From NCBI GenBank assembly GCA_019358975.1, contig JAHHIL010000046.1, forward strand, positions 1-46,913: a DNA stretch of 46,913 bases, written 5' to 3'. The notes under the pieces were generated by a model, which ran no database searches, was not told the origin of the DNA, and saw only the letters and a program-made list of their open reading frames with translations. The position numbers were made by a program, and so were the translations under genes. This stretch comes from Trichocoleus desertorum ATA4-8-CV12 (lineage in GTDB: Bacteria > Cyanobacteriota > Cyanobacteriia > FACHB-46). Position 1 is the first letter of the stretch, and each line of letters begins with the position of its first letter. Shown here in pieces: positions 12,936 to 22,781 of the stretch.

Positions 12936-15900
12936 ATGACTAGCCCCTTCCTCGCGCGTCTTCACAGTCCCAATCGCCCTGTTCTTGTGTTTGATGGGGC
13001 AATGGGTACATCGCTGCAAACCCAGAACCTAACTGCTGAGGACTTTGGTGGCCCAGAGTACGAAGGGTGCAATGAGTATTTAATCCACACCAAGCCAGAA
13101 GCTGTTGCCAAGGTGCATCGCGACTTCCTGATTGCAGGAGCCGATGTGATTGAGACCGATACATTTGGCGCTAGCTCGTTTGTGTTGGCCGAATACGATT
13201 TAGCAGACAAAGCTTATTACCTCAACAAAGCTGCGGCTGAACTGGCAAAAAGTGTAGCGGCTGAGTTTTCCACACCTGAAAAGCCCCGCTTTGTGGCGGG
13301 TTCGATGGGGCCAGGAACCAAGCTGCCGACGCTGGGCAACATCGACTACGACACCTTAAAAGCGGCTTTTGCTGAGCAAGCTGAAGGGCTGTTTGATGGT
13401 GGGGTAGATTTGTTCATTATCGAAACCTGCCAGGACGTACTGCAAATTAAGGCGGCACTGAATGCGGTGGAGTCCGTGTTTGAGAAAAGGGGCGATCGCC
13501 GTCCGCTGATGGTTTCGGTGACGATGGAAGTCCAAGGCACGATGCTCATCGGCTCTGATATTAGTGCAGTGCTGTCGATTCTGGAGCCTTACCCGATCGA
13601 TATTCTGGGTCTCAACTGTGCCACGGGTCCCGATCGCATGGCCGAGCATATCAAGTATTTGTGCGAATATTCGCCGTTTGTGGTCTCTTGTATCCCCAAC
13701 GCAGGTCTGCCCGAAAACATTGGCGGTCATGCCCACTACAAGCTGACGCCGATGGAACTGCGGATGTCATTGCTGCGGTTTATTGAAGATTGGGGCGTGC
13801 AGGTGATTGGCGGTTGTTGCGGGACTCGTCCCGATCACATTCAGCAGTTGGCCGAAGTTTCCCAAACCCTCACCCCGAAATCTCGTGAGGTGCGCCTTTC
13901 TACTGAGGCTACTGGTCGGGCACCGATCCATTACGTGCCTTCTGCGGCTTCGATCTACAGCGCTCAACCCTACGAGCAAGACAATTCGTTCTTGATTGTG
14001 GGCGAACGTCTCAACGCCAGTGGTTCTAAGAAGTGCCGCGACTTGCTCAACGCGGAAGATTGGGACGGATTAGTGTCGTTGGCGAAAGCTCAGGTGCGCG
14101 AAGGTGCCCATATTCTCGATGTCAACGTCGATTATGTGGGGCGCGATGGTGTGCGAGATATGCGGGAACTGGTGTCGCGCCTCGTGACTAACGTGACGCT
14201 GCCGCTGATGCTCGACTCCACCGAGTGGGAAAAGATGGAGGCAGGGCTGAAAGTGGCGGGTGGCAAGTGCCTACTTAACTCCACCAACTATGAAGACGGT
14301 GAAGATCGATTCTACAAGGTGTTAGAACTGGCGAAGGAATATGGGGCTGGTGTGGTTGTCGGCACCATTGATGAAGAGGGGATGGCCCGATCCGCTGAGA
14401 GGAAATTCGCGATCGCCCAACGCGCCTACCGAGCTGCGGTGGAATACGGCATTCCTGCTCACGAGATCTTCTTTGACCCTCTCGCCTTGCCGATCTCCAC
14501 TGGAATTGAGGAAGACCGCGCCAACGGCAAAGCTACCATTGAAGCCATCCGGCGGATTCGGGCTGAATTGCCTGGTTGCCACATGATTCTGGGAGTCTCC
14601 AACGTCTCCTTCGGTCTCAATCCAGCAGCCCGCGTTGTACTGAACTCCATGTTCTTGCATGCGGCGATGGAGGCAGGGATGGATGCCGCGATCGTGAGTC
14701 CCAACAAGATTTTGCCATTGGCGAAGATCGAACCAGAACACCAAGAAGTCTGCCGCAAGCTAATTTACGACGAGCGACAGTTTGAGGGAGATGTCTGTGT
14801 TTATGATCCGCTGGGCGAACTGACGACACTGTTTGAAGGGAAGACCACTAAGCGCGATCGCTCGGAAGACGACAAACTCCCAGTCGAAGAACGTCTAAAG
14901 CGCCACATCATTGATGGTGAACGAATTGGCTTAGAGGAACAACTCACCAAAGCGCTGGAGAAGTATCCTCCTTTAGAGATCGTCAACACCTTCTTGCTGG
15001 ATGGCATGAAAGTCGTCGGGGAACTATTCGGTTCTGGGCAAATGCAGCTTCCTTTCGTGTTGCAATCTGCCGAAACCATGAAAGCCGCAGTCGCCCATTT
15101 AGAACCATTCATGGAGAAGGAAGAATCTGGGCAGGCCAAAGGCACAGTGGTGATCGCAACGGTAAAAGGAGATGTGCATGACATCGGCAAGAACTTGGTA
15201 GATATCATCCTCACCAACAACGGCTACAAAGTCGTCAACATCGGCATTAAGCAACCTGTAGATAACATCATCGAAGCTTACGAGAAACATCAAGCCGACT
15301 GTATCGCCATGAGCGGTCTGTTGGTAAAATCCACCGCATTCATGAAAGAGAACTTGGAGATATTTAACGAACGCGGTATTACGGTGCCAGTGATTCTCGG
15401 TGGCGCAGCACTCACGCCCAAGTTCGTCAACGAAGATTGCCGCCGCACCTATAAAGGCCAAGTGATCTACGGCAAAGATGCCTTCTCCGATCTCCACTTC
15501 ATGGATAAACTCATGCCTGCTAAGACTGCGGGTGAATGGGACGATCGCCTAGGGTTTTTGAAGGATGAAGGAGGAAGGAGGAAGGATGAATTAGAAGAGG
15601 TGGCTGAAAATGAACGATCAGACGCTACAGACGATACCCTTCATCCCTCATCCCTCATCCTTCATCCTTCCGAAGAAGATACTCAGCGTTCAGAAGCGAT
15701 CGCCAGTGATATCCCTCGTCCTACATCTCCTTTCTGGGGCACGCAAGTTTTGCAGCCTGAGGATATCTCAATGGAGGAGCTGTTTGGATATCTCGATCTA
15801 CAAGCGCTAATCGCCGGACAGTGGCAGTTCCGTAAGCCCAGAGAGCAATCTCGTGAAGAGTATGATGCGTTCTTGCAGGAGAAGGTCTATCCGGTTCTAG

Positions 15901-16535
15901 AGCAGTGGAAACAGAAGATTGTCGAGGAGAAACTACTCCATCCCCAAGCCATCTATGGATACTTTCCTTGTCAGGCGGAAGGAAACTCTCTCCATCTATA
16001 TGATCCTGCTGTCGGCACCAATAGTTCTCCTCAAGATCCGATCGCGACTTTTAAGTTTCCTCGTCAGCGATCGCTGCGCCGCTTCTGTATTGCCGATTTC
16101 TTTGCACCGAAGGAATCTGGGCATATTGATGTTTTTCCCATGCAAGCGGTGACGATGGGCGAGATTGCCACGGAGTATGCCAAAAAGCTGTTTGAAGCGC
16201 ACAACTACACCGACTATCTCTATTTCCACGGGTTAGCAGTGCAGATGGCCGAAGCTTTGGCCGAGTGGCTTCATGCTCGGATTCGTCGCGAATTGGGGTT
16301 TGGCAACGAAGATCCCGAAAACATCCGGGATATTTTGGCCCAACGTTATCGTGGCTCCCGGTACAGCTTCGGCTATCCCGCCTGCCCCAACATGCAAGAT
16401 CAGTACAAATTGCTGGACTTGTTAGGCAGCGATCGCATCCATTTACACATGGACGAAAGCGAACAACTCTATCCAGAGCAATCGACCACAGCGATGATTG
16501 CCTACCATCCAGAGGCGAAATACTTTAGCGCTTAA
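12936..16535 (+). CDS. metH: Cobalamin-dependent methionine synthase
   Basis: A 1199-residue enzyme that methylates homocysteine from 5-methyltetrahydrofolate through cob(I)alamin. Modules appear in the usual order. The homocysteine-binding barrel holds zinc cysteines in LNCATG (about 227) and GGCCGTRP (about 294-295). The pterin-binding domain follows ([20 protein letters not shown] onward). The cobalamin domain carries DVHDIGKN, with the cobalt-ligand histidine near 748. The activation domain is at about 955-1199 (RPSxSYGYPACP-like [17 protein letters not shown]). Between the last two lies a low-complexity insert (about 874-915) translated from a purine-rich then pyrimidine-rich repeat. A HIP1-type hairpin terminator follows. 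Confidence 0.97.
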   Translation: MTSPFLARLHSPNRPVLVFDGAMGTSLQTQNLTAEDFGGPEYEGCNEYLIHTKPEAVAKVHRDFLIAGADVIETDTFGASSFVLAEYDLADKAYYLNKAAAELAKSVAAEFSTPEKPRFVAGSMGPGTKLPTLGNIDYDTLKAAFAEQAEGLFDGGVDLFIIETCQDVLQIKAALNAVESVFEKRGDRRPLMVSVTMEVQGTMLIGSDISAVLSILEPYPIDILGLNCATGPDRMAEHIKYLCEYSPFVVSCIPNAGLPENIGGHAHYKLTPMELRMSLLRFIEDWGVQVIGGCCGTRPDHIQQLAEVSQTLTPKSREVRLSTEATGRAPIHYVPSAASIYSAQPYEQDNSFLIVGERLNASGSKKCRDLLNAEDWDGLVSLAKAQVREGAHILDVNVDYVGRDGVRDMRELVSRLVTNVTLPLMLDSTEWEKMEAGLKVAGGKCLLNSTNYEDGEDRFYKVLELAKEYGAGVVVGTIDEEGMARSAERKFAIAQRAYRAAVEYGIPAHEIFFDPLALPISTGIEEDRANGKATIEAIRRIRAELPGCHMILGVSNVSFGLNPAARVVLNSMFLHAAMEAGMDAAIVSPNKILPLAKIEPEHQEVCRKLIYDERQFEGDVCVYDPLGELTTLFEGKTTKRDRSEDDKLPVEERLKRHIIDGERIGLEEQLTKALEKYPPLEIVNTFLLDGMKVVGELFGSGQMQLPFVLQSAETMKAAVAHLEPFMEKEESGQAKGTVVIATVKGDVHDIGKNLVDIILTNNGYKVVNIGIKQPVDNIIEAYEKHQADCIAMSGLLVKSTAFMKENLEIFNERGITVPVILGGAALTPKFVNEDCRRTYKGQVIYGKDAFSDLHFMDKLMPAKTAGEWDDRLGFLKDEGGRRKDELEEVAENERSDATDDTLHPSSLILHPSEEDTQRSEAIASDIPRPTSPFWGTQVLQPEDISMEELFGYLDLQALIAGQWQFRKPREQSREEYDAFLQEKVYPVLEQWKQKIVEEKLLHPQAIYGYFPCQAEGNSLHLYDPAVGTNSSPQDPIATFKFPRQRSLRRFCIADFFAPKESGHIDVFPMQAVTMGEIATEYAKKLFEAHNYTDYLYFHGLAVQMAEALAEWLHARIRRELGFGNEDPENIRDILAQRYRGSRYSFGYPACPNMQDQYKLLDLLGSDRIHLHMDESEQLYPEQSTTAMIAYHPEAKYFSA
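15560..15672. repeat. Dispersed-repeat-like insert inside metH
   Basis: GAAGGATGAAGGAGGAAGG-type purine repeats (about 15561-15590) are mirrored by the complementary CATCCCTCATCCCTCATCC-type pyrimidine repeats (about 15642-15672), so the segment can fold into a large hairpin. It stays in frame and encodes [11 protein letters not shown] ... [10 protein letters not shown]. Similar TTCATCCTTCATCC motifs occur in the spacer near 46.2 kb. Confidence 0.7.
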
Positions 16536-16564
16536 ACTTTAGCGCCTAGGTGGACACCAGCAAA

Positions 16565-16612
16565 CGCGATCGCTAAGCTTTTTATCTTCTATTAGCCGCT
16601 TTAGCGATCGCG
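16565..16612. terminator. HIP1-pair hairpin after metH
   Basis: CGCGATCGCTAAGC (16565-16578) pairs with GCTTTAGCGATCGCG (16598-16612), giving a 14-bp stem with one bulged T around a 19-base loop. It lies about 30 bases after the metH stop. The following tract (ATTTATC) is only moderately T-rich, so it is a plausible but imperfect intrinsic terminator. Confidence 0.5.
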
Positions 16613-16639
16613 ATTTATCATCCAGGGAAAAGGCACTGG

Positions 16640-17107
16640 ATGAACCCTATGAAACTTGAAAGTTCTGCGTTTGAGGCTGATAGCTTAATTCCCGCGAAGT
16701 ACACCTGCGACGGTGCCAATATTTCTCCGCCTTTGAGTTGGGACGCACCGCCAGCCGAAACGGAAAGTTTGGCGTTGATTGTGGATGATCCTGATGCCCC
16801 AGTCGGCATCTTTGTGCATTGGGTGGTTTATGACTTGCCACCAGAAACTCTCCAAATAGCTGAAGGCATTGCTCCCCAAGCCACGCTCCTCAAAGGCGGC
16901 ACCCACGGTAAAAATGACTTTGGCAATCTAGGGTACGGAGGCCCCTGCCCGCCTAATGGCACTCACCACTATGTCTTCAAGCTCTACGCGCTCGATCGCA
17001 CCTTATCCTTGCAGCCAGGAATCACCAAAGCGCAATTGGAAGCAGCGATGAATGGACATATCCTAGCGGCGGCGGAATTAGTAGGTCATTACGCCAGATC
17101 ACGCTGA
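16640..17107 (+). CDS. YbhB/YbcL family Raf-kinase-inhibitor-like (PEBP) protein
   Basis: A 155-residue protein of the phosphatidylethanolamine-binding fold. Signatures are IPAKYTCDGANISPPLSW, LALIVDDPDAP, FVHWVVYDLPP and YGGPCPPNGTHHYVFKLYALD, which form the conserved ligand pocket. The bacterial members' function is unsettled; no signal peptide is present, so it should be cytoplasmic. An AGGGAAAAGG tract precedes the ATG; a second ATG three codons later is also possible. It converges with the DUF3685 gene, whose stop is only 10 bases away. Confidence 0.92.
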   Translation: MNPMKLESSAFEADSLIPAKYTCDGANISPPLSWDAPPAETESLALIVDDPDAPVGIFVHWVVYDLPPETLQIAEGIAPQATLLKGGTHGKNDFGNLGYGGPCPPNGTHHYVFKLYALDRTLSLQPGITKAQLEAAMNGHILAAAELVGHYARSR

Positions 17108-17117
17108 AGCCCTGCCG

Positions 17118-19070
17118 TTATTGTTTAGGACGCTCACCGTTTTTACCAAACTTGGTGGTGTCTTGCCAAGCGCTGCCAATGCCCTGCAAGATGCCGCGAC
17201 CCACTAACCCAATCCCTCGCCCTACCACTTCAGTGAGGACGTAAACTAAACCACTGCCAAAAAACGCGATCGCAGAGCGAAACCGGGGCGCGATCGCATC
17301 TCTAGTTTCTAGTACCAACGTGACCGCAAGTTGCAAACCTGACAGTTCTCTGAGTTCTTGGTTGCGAGGTGCATAAATTGAGATTTTAGCAATTCCTCGA
17401 CTATCTAAAACCAACAATTCATATTGACTTTCAAAAATTGCTTTTGGTTCATCCACAAACTTTTCCAGTCGATATTTCCAAGACAAACTATTTCTAAATC
17501 GCTCAATTTCACGAGTAGAAATGAGACGGCGATCGTAAAAAGCCTGCTTGATTGCCTCTACATCAGCAAAGCGATTTAGCAGCGGTTGCATGACCGAGGT
17601 GGCGACTTGAACCAATAAATTTTGCAGCAAGCATTCCGCTCGTGCTAAGGCTTCAGGGGTATCAGCGGCATAAGCCACATTATCCACAACCAACGGTGTC
17701 TGAAACAGTAAATAGGCAAATAGTTCTAAGCTGAGAGGAATTCGATTAAGCATCTCACTTTGAACGGTTGGCGCATCTTGCAGCAGAACGCTCACAACTT
17801 CTAAATTCAGCGATCCCAACCGCAACGTATAGTATTTACCAAAAAAATCCGTGGTTGTTGCTACCCACAAATCTCGAATAATTGCAGTGTGTTTCTCTAG
17901 CAATTGTGCGGGTTGCACCTGGGCAAATCGCAGTTCATCTAGCGTTTCTTCCAATTTACGTAGAATGATGTAGAGCAGTTCTCGCTTCTTTTCCTCCCGC
18001 AGAATATCGATTTCCAAAGGATGATTCGTGAGATTTTGTAGAGGAGATTGCAGCTTGCTCACGGTGCGATCGAACAGCCGCGATTGCAAAGGTCGCACTG
18101 CCAATTCTGATGCAGAAGATGAACTGGCTACGAGATTGGAGCGGGTCGGTGGCAGTGAGTTAGATGCTGGCAACCCAGAGGCTGGCAACCTAGAGGCTAC
18201 AGGCTGGGCGAGACGGCGAGCGCTGGCAGCAAATCGGGCTGATGTAGAAACCAATGGGCGATCGCGTGGTGAGGCTGAGGGACGATCTGCCGGAGCTAGC
18301 AGCCGATTCACAAGCCAGCGAGCCGCTCGCAGTTCTCGCCACCGTCCAGCTAAAACGGCGCGATCGAGGACGGGCAATCCGGGTCTTCGCAGTTGGGCCG
18401 TGACTTCTGCCAAAGCTAAATCAATTTGCTGTAAGCCTGCTAAGCGTTGACTTTGCCAAAGGCTCAGCAGGGGATTGAGGGGAGTAGGGATGGGTGCAGA
18501 GGTGCGATCGCTGGTTGATACGCCAAGAGGTTCAGCTGCGATCGCCTCAGTTGCAAGCTCGGCTGGCCAGTAAGGTTGCCCCGTCGCTACCTGACGGATA
18601 GCGGTCAATAATTCTGAGGCTTTCGTTCCTTTGGTGCAATATCCTTCTACGCCGATTTGTCGGGCTGCGGCCACCATTGCATCGGGCTGGGAGGCACTGA
18701 AAAGCAGAATCGGAATTTGCGGATGCTGTTGTTTTAGGACTTGGCAGAGTTGCAACCCTACTGATGAACTTTGGCTTTCTACCTTTGGTGCTGCGGCCTC
18801 CTCTAACCCCAAATTCAGAATGATCAGGTTTACCGTTGGGCTATCTGACAACGGTTTTTGGGGATCGGGTGGCGGTAGATTGGTTGGCTCAAATACGGCT
18901 GACGCGAGATCTGGGGGGGGAGACGCTGCCAAAATCTCTAGTGCGGCTGTGCTTGTCTCTGCTTCACCAACCACTTGCAGATCAGGAAACTGCTCCAGCC
19001 AAGTACGCAATCCCAGCCGGAACACCAAATCGTCATCAATGAGTAGCAACTTCACTAGCAATTCTGTCAT
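17118..19070 (-). CDS. DUF3685 protein with N-terminal pseudo-receiver domain
   Basis: A 650-residue cyanobacterial protein. Residues 6-165 form a response-regulator receiver: acidic pocket LLLIDDD at 9-14, then IPILLFSAS with the conserved Thr/Ser and GYCTKGTKASELLTAIRQV with Lys. The phosphoacceptor strand reads LIILNLGLE, with Asn86 where Asp is expected, and an extra Pro-rich loop precedes it. A disordered Ala/Ser/Arg/Pro-rich linker (about 270-330) follows. The DUF3685 (Ycf55-like) domain occupies about 350-600 (REEKKRELLYIILRKLEETLDEL onward), ending with a hydrophobic tail. Function is unknown; phosphorylation at the usual site looks impossible. Confidence 0.82.
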   Translation of the reverse strand: MTELLVKLLLIDDDLVFRLGLRTWLEQFPDLQVVGEAETSTAALEILAASPPPDLASAVFEPTNLPPPDPQKPLSDSPTVNLIILNLGLEEAAAPKVESQSSSVGLQLCQVLKQQHPQIPILLFSASQPDAMVAAARQIGVEGYCTKGTKASELLTAIRQVATGQPYWPAELATEAIAAEPLGVSTSDRTSAPIPTPLNPLLSLWQSQRLAGLQQIDLALAEVTAQLRRPGLPVLDRAVLAGRWRELRAARWLVNRLLAPADRPSASPRDRPLVSTSARFAASARRLAQPVASRLPASGLPASNSLPPTRSNLVASSSSASELAVRPLQSRLFDRTVSKLQSPLQNLTNHPLEIDILREEKKRELLYIILRKLEETLDELRFAQVQPAQLLEKHTAIIRDLWVATTTDFFGKYYTLRLGSLNLEVVSVLLQDAPTVQSEMLNRIPLSLELFAYLLFQTPLVVDNVAYAADTPEALARAECLLQNLLVQVATSVMQPLLNRFADVEAIKQAFYDRRLISTREIERFRNSLSWKYRLEKFVDEPKAIFESQYELLVLDSRGIAKISIYAPRNQELRELSGLQLAVTLVLETRDAIAPRFRSAIAFFGSGLVYVLTEVVGRGIGLVGRGILQGIGSAWQDTTKFGKNGERPKQ

Positions 19071-19147
19071 CGCGCTTTTGAGCGCCCCACGCTCCCAATG
19101 GCCGAATCCAAGATTGACGCTAGCATACTTAGGTGACTTCCGAGCGT

Positions 19148-21382
19148 TTAATTGGCGGGAGCAGAGTCTATAGGTGGAGCAGGTTCTCCAGAATCGACTG
19201 GGGGGGCGCTATCCTCAGGGGGAACCGCAGGCTCTAAAGCTTCATCCGTTGGGACAGAATTTTCTGGTTGTGCGGGAGGCTCACTAGGAGGCTCACTTTG
19301 AGCGGCGGCTTGTCGGGCTTCAGCTTCACGAGCAGCTATAATCGCGTCTCGCTCAGCAGTCCAGTTAGCGATCGCGCCTTGAGCTTCTCCAGAGAGGGCT
19401 CGACCATAACCAATTTGTGACGCTAGATTAATCGCTTGGCTCAAATTCCCTTGGCTTGCTAAGGCATAAGCATCATTCAAAATCGGTCTGTCTTCTGCAA
19501 TCTGGATTTGCGCCACCCAATCACTAACTGCACCCTGAGCTTCCTCATGCAAAGCTCGCCCCGAACGAATTTTGCCTGCCACTTCAATGGCTTTATTCAG
19601 ATTTCCTTGTGTCGCTAAGGTTCGGGCTTCATCTAAGATGGGTTGGTCTTCAACAACCTGAATTTGGCGCTGCCAACTGGCGATCGCGGTTTGACCCTCA
19701 ATCCGTAAGGCTCGACCTTGAGCAATTTGGCTAGCCGCTGCGATCGCTTGCCGCAAGCTACTCACGGTTCCCGCTTTAGCCAACTCCTGAGCTTGAGCGA
19801 GATAAGGCCGATCTTCTACGCGCTGAATTTCTTTTTGCCAATGGGCGATCCAGGTTTGGGCCTGCAATCGCTGTGGGCGACCGGGAGCTACTAACTTGGC
19901 TTGATCAATCGCCAGTTTCAACGCTGGCACTTGCCCTAAGTTGGCTAAGGTATGGGCAAATTGCAAATTGATCAAGTCTTGTCGTTGCATTTCCCAACGC
20001 TGTCTCTGAGCTTGCGCGGTCTTATAGAGGGGACGCTCTGGGTCAATTTGCCGTAATACTTCCAGCGCCGTCACCAAGCTCCACAGTTGTTCGTGTAGCG
20101 GTTTGCCTGGAATTTTACCCAATGCCGCTGCTTGGTAAGCTCGACTGAGGCGAATCACGTCTTGAGCTTCTGCAATGGCTGGCCCACCTTTCGGCACTCT
20201 ACCTGCAATGGCGATCGCAGTATCCCACTGCTGTTGTTGGAGTTGCGCCGCCGCTAGCTTGAGTAAGGCTCGGCTCCAATTAGTTTTCTCGGTTTCCGCT
20301 TCTGCCTGAGCGTAGGTTTTGGGCGTCACCTTCTGCAACAACGCGATCGCCTGTTCTAAATCTTCTGGAGTATTCGTCTGCGCCAAGTTTTGCGCTCGCT
20401 GCAACTGTTGCCGAGCCAATCTCTCGACCGCAATCTGTTGCCTCAGACCCGTGGCTCGTTGCCGCCAATGGTCGTTCGCTAGACTGGACAGAGTCTGAGA
20501 GTGTTTCCAAGCGTCTTGCCACTTCTGGGCTTTAAGAGCCGCTTGAGCTTGGCGATAAATTCCTTCTCCTCGGTTCCAGTCTTGTTTCCAAGCGGAGATT
20601 TCTGCCTGAGCGTCGGCATAGAGCGGGCTACTGGAGGGAATTTTTTGGGCAATCTGTACGGCTGCTTCTAACTGATTCTGAGCGATCTTCTGGTTGGCGA
20701 TCGCGAGTAGGCCACGGGACCAGTCCGCTAAGGAGCTTTGAGCGCTGCTATAAAGTGGATGCTCGGGGGACCAGTGCTTCACCAAGTCGATACTGGCAAT
20801 CAACTGCTTTACTTCGCCAGATTGAGCTGCTTGTTGGGCACAGTACAATCGTTCCGCATCGGCAGCCAAAGGAGAAATTTGCTCGCAATTGGGGGGAGGA
20901 GGCAGCATGGTCATCCATACCAGTGCCATTGCCCCCGTACCGCTACAAACCAAAACCACACTTAACCACAGCAGAGACCAGCCCCACCCCCGCTTCCGAG
21001 GAGTTTCTGGTGGAGCATCCGGAGACGGAGCTTCGGGCAATGGGGGACTCGTTTCTGGGGGGACTGCTTCTCCTCTAGCTTCAGGCATCTCTACATCCCG
21101 TCTAGCAGCAAAGCCAACAGAAGCGATGACCTCGGAGAGACGAGTCCTTTCAGGCCGAGGAGAGTCAGGTGGAATAGGTGCTTCAACCCCCTGAGCGGCG
21201 ATCGTGGCATCCTCTGGAGGCTTAGATTCTGGTTTCAACTTCTCACTCCTGGCTCCTCTCTCCTCACTCAAAATTTCTGCCAATTCAGTTTTTGGCTGCG
21301 AGCTAGGTTGACGCCCCCGGTGCCAAGGTCGGAACTGAGGCCCAGCTTGAATACGGAATCGGTAGAATTGTCTTCTCGCCAT
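19148..21382 (-). CDS. Membrane-anchored helical-repeat (TPR-like) protein
   Basis: About 744 residues from ATG 21382 (the frame extends to a TTG at 21502). A basic start, MARRQFYRFR, is followed by a low-complexity acidic/Pro-rich region and a single membrane helix (about 134-160, WSLLWLSVVLVCSGTGAMALVW). A long helical domain follows. Its last third has repeated units of about 60 residues of the form EDRPILxxAxxLAxxGNLxxAIxxAxxIxxGRALxxEAQxxIxxW. The C-terminus is Pro/Glu-rich. It probably sits in the membrane as a scaffold; cyanobacterial relatives are sometimes labelled chromosome-segregation-like, which I cannot confirm. Residues 39-50 (SEERGARSEKLK) look repeat-derived. Confidence 0.7.
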   Translation of the reverse strand: MARRQFYRFRIQAGPQFRPWHRGRQPSSQPKTELAEILSEERGARSEKLKPESKPPEDATIAAQGVEAPIPPDSPRPERTRLSEVIASVGFAARRDVEMPEARGEAVPPETSPPLPEAPSPDAPPETPRKRGWGWSLLWLSVVLVCSGTGAMALVWMTMLPPPPNCEQISPLAADAERLYCAQQAAQSGEVKQLIASIDLVKHWSPEHPLYSSAQSSLADWSRGLLAIANQKIAQNQLEAAVQIAQKIPSSSPLYADAQAEISAWKQDWNRGEGIYRQAQAALKAQKWQDAWKHSQTLSSLANDHWRQRATGLRQQIAVERLARQQLQRAQNLAQTNTPEDLEQAIALLQKVTPKTYAQAEAETEKTNWSRALLKLAAAQLQQQQWDTAIAIAGRVPKGGPAIAEAQDVIRLSRAYQAAALGKIPGKPLHEQLWSLVTALEVLRQIDPERPLYKTAQAQRQRWEMQRQDLINLQFAHTLANLGQVPALKLAIDQAKLVAPGRPQRLQAQTWIAHWQKEIQRVEDRPYLAQAQELAKAGTVSSLRQAIAAASQIAQGRALRIEGQTAIASWQRQIQVVEDQPILDEARTLATQGNLNKAIEVAGKIRSGRALHEEAQGAVSDWVAQIQIAEDRPILNDAYALASQGNLSQAINLASQIGYGRALSGEAQGAIANWTAERDAIIAAREAEARQAAAQSEPPSEPPAQPENSVPTDEALEPAVPPEDSAPPVDSGEPAPPIDSAPAN
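21233..21268. repeat. Dispersed-repeat-like sequence inside a coding region
   Basis: The plus strand reads CTTCTCACTCCTGGCTCCTC then TCTCCTCACTC, the pyrimidine-rich pattern of cyanobacterial intergenic repeats such as CTGACTCCTAAATCCTGGCT at about 46193-46212. On the minus strand it is translated in frame as SEERGARSEKLK. Confidence 0.5.
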
Positions 21383-22055
21383 GATTGCGGCTATTTTACG
21401 ATTACCTAAGGAATCTCCTGTAACACCTACAACTTTTGCCAGAGGTGAAATCGATACAGGAGAACGGTCAAGATGTAGTGAGGAGCGAAGAATAGCAGTC
21501 AAACTGGCCTGCGTACAGGCAATCTAATCCAATACCCTAGTTATAAAGCAGGTATCCGGATCATTGAAGTCAAAAGTCGTCAAAAATGGGATAAGCCATA
21601 GAAATATTACGCTACATAAACTTTTGCCCCTGCCTTACTAAAAGGTGAGCGAGCTGTAGGAGTGTCACCCGACAGGCTTCATTAACTCTAACTTTAAGCA
21701 TTTTGACCTCCCTGCAACCGAAATCGAATCATTAGTTCATCTATTCCGATTGCCTCCTTGAATTGTAGAAGCTGCTCCTAGCGATCGCGAAGCTTGACTC
21801 TTTCAATTAACCCAATTTGGCACCCATACTATCAAGCTAGGAGCGAGTAATCGCCTCAGTGGAGTTCAGCTAGCGAGAGCAAATCTGCTCATAGGAAGCA
21901 CCGAGAGAGAACCCTTTTCTTCTAGATCCTTTCTCGGTGTAAAAGTGATGATGAGACAGCCTTACTAGACCAGAGCAATCAGGACAGACCTTTCTGCAAA
22001 GCCTGCCAGCGTTCCTAAGCTAATCTACAAAGAGCTATTGAAAATCAAGTGAGAA
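21383..22055. other. Long spacer with hairpins but no recognised gene
   Basis: About 670 bases between the Fur gene end and the helical-repeat gene start. Two inverted repeats stand out: GGTGA/TCACC around 21641-21670, and CACCGAGA (about 21899-21906) with TCTCGGTG (about 21933-21940). No frame has a convincing start, ribosome site or protein pattern. The hairpins could belong to a small RNA or to the leader of the repeat-protein gene, but nothing known was recognised. Confidence 0.4.
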
Positions 22056-22517
22056 TCAGGAGGCTTGAGTGGCAACCGCTTCAGTGCCACGATAACCAAA
22101 GAAATCAATCCGATAATCGGTGATTTTGACCCCAACTTGGGCTTCAATCTGCCGAATGATGTCTTCAGGTAGCTCGATATGAATATCTAAAATCTGATTT
22201 GTATCCAAGCAATTCACATGACTGTGAGAATCGCTGATATTGCCATAAAGACGGCCATCGGAGCGCTCAATACATTCAATAATGCCCTGGGCCGAAAGCG
22301 CTTCTAAGTTTTGATAAACCGATGTGTGCCCGATCGCCTTACCCTGACGATTGAGACGGTCATAGATTTCCCTAGCCGACAAGTGCTCCTGAGCCTGCCA
22401 CAGCAACTCTAAAATGAAGCGACGTTGACGACTCAGACGCATTCCTAAAACCTGGCAACGGTTTAAGGCATCGTCTAGGGAGCGAATGGGTTTTGAGACT
22501 GCCACTTCATTTTGCAT
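22056..22517 (-). CDS. Fur family transcriptional regulator, PerR-like
   Basis: A 153-residue Fur-superfamily repressor. The winged helix reads LGMRLSRQRRFILELLWQAQEHLSAREIYDRLNRQGKAIGHTSVYQNLEAL, with recognition helix GHTSVYQNLEAL. Metal-site residues appear in YGNISDSHSHVNCLDTNQILDIHIELP. The sequence matches my recollection of cyanobacterial PerR/FurC proteins, which sense peroxide by metal-catalysed oxidation. No CxxC structural-zinc motif is present; the three cysteines are isolated. It is transcribed alone, with a possible TATAAT box about 230 bases upstream. The exact branch (PerR, Zur or Fur) is inferred from overall resemblance only. Confidence 0.88.
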   Translation of the reverse strand: MQNEVAVSKPIRSLDDALNRCQVLGMRLSRQRRFILELLWQAQEHLSAREIYDRLNRQGKAIGHTSVYQNLEALSAQGIIECIERSDGRLYGNISDSHSHVNCLDTNQILDIHIELPEDIIRQIEAQVGVKITDYRIDFFGYRGTEAVATQAS

Positions 22518-22743
22518 ACTTCGTGCCCTTAGCCTATCTGATGCTCACTCAGGTACCCTCGTTGATCTTACTCACGACCTCAAGCACTGAATGTGCAATC
22601 GCGGCAGAGAGGCGGAGTAATTCTATCCGAATCTAACACCCACCAGCCAAAATGGCGATCGCAATTCTGAGATCTTTGAACCCAGAGGCAAATGACCAAC
22701 GGTGGATGAATAATTAGTACTGAGATTGGCTTGTAATCTTCTG

Positions 22744-22777
22744 AGTCTATTATAGGCTAAATTTAAGCTAACACAAA
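22744..22777 (-). promoter_or_regulatory. Possible promoter of the Fur-like gene
   Basis: Reading the minus strand, TATAAT (22749-22754) sits in the near-palindrome AGCCTATAATAGACT. A weak TTGTGT lies about 16 bases upstream. This would leave a leader of roughly 220 bases before the Fur start. The palindrome around the -10 box could be a regulator site. Confidence 0.3.
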
Positions 22778-22781
22778 CTCA

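Noticed and set aside
21899-21940. CACCGAGA/TCTCGGTG hairpin as a Rho-independent terminator
   Set aside because: No T-rich tract follows on either strand, so it was kept only as an unexplained hairpin.
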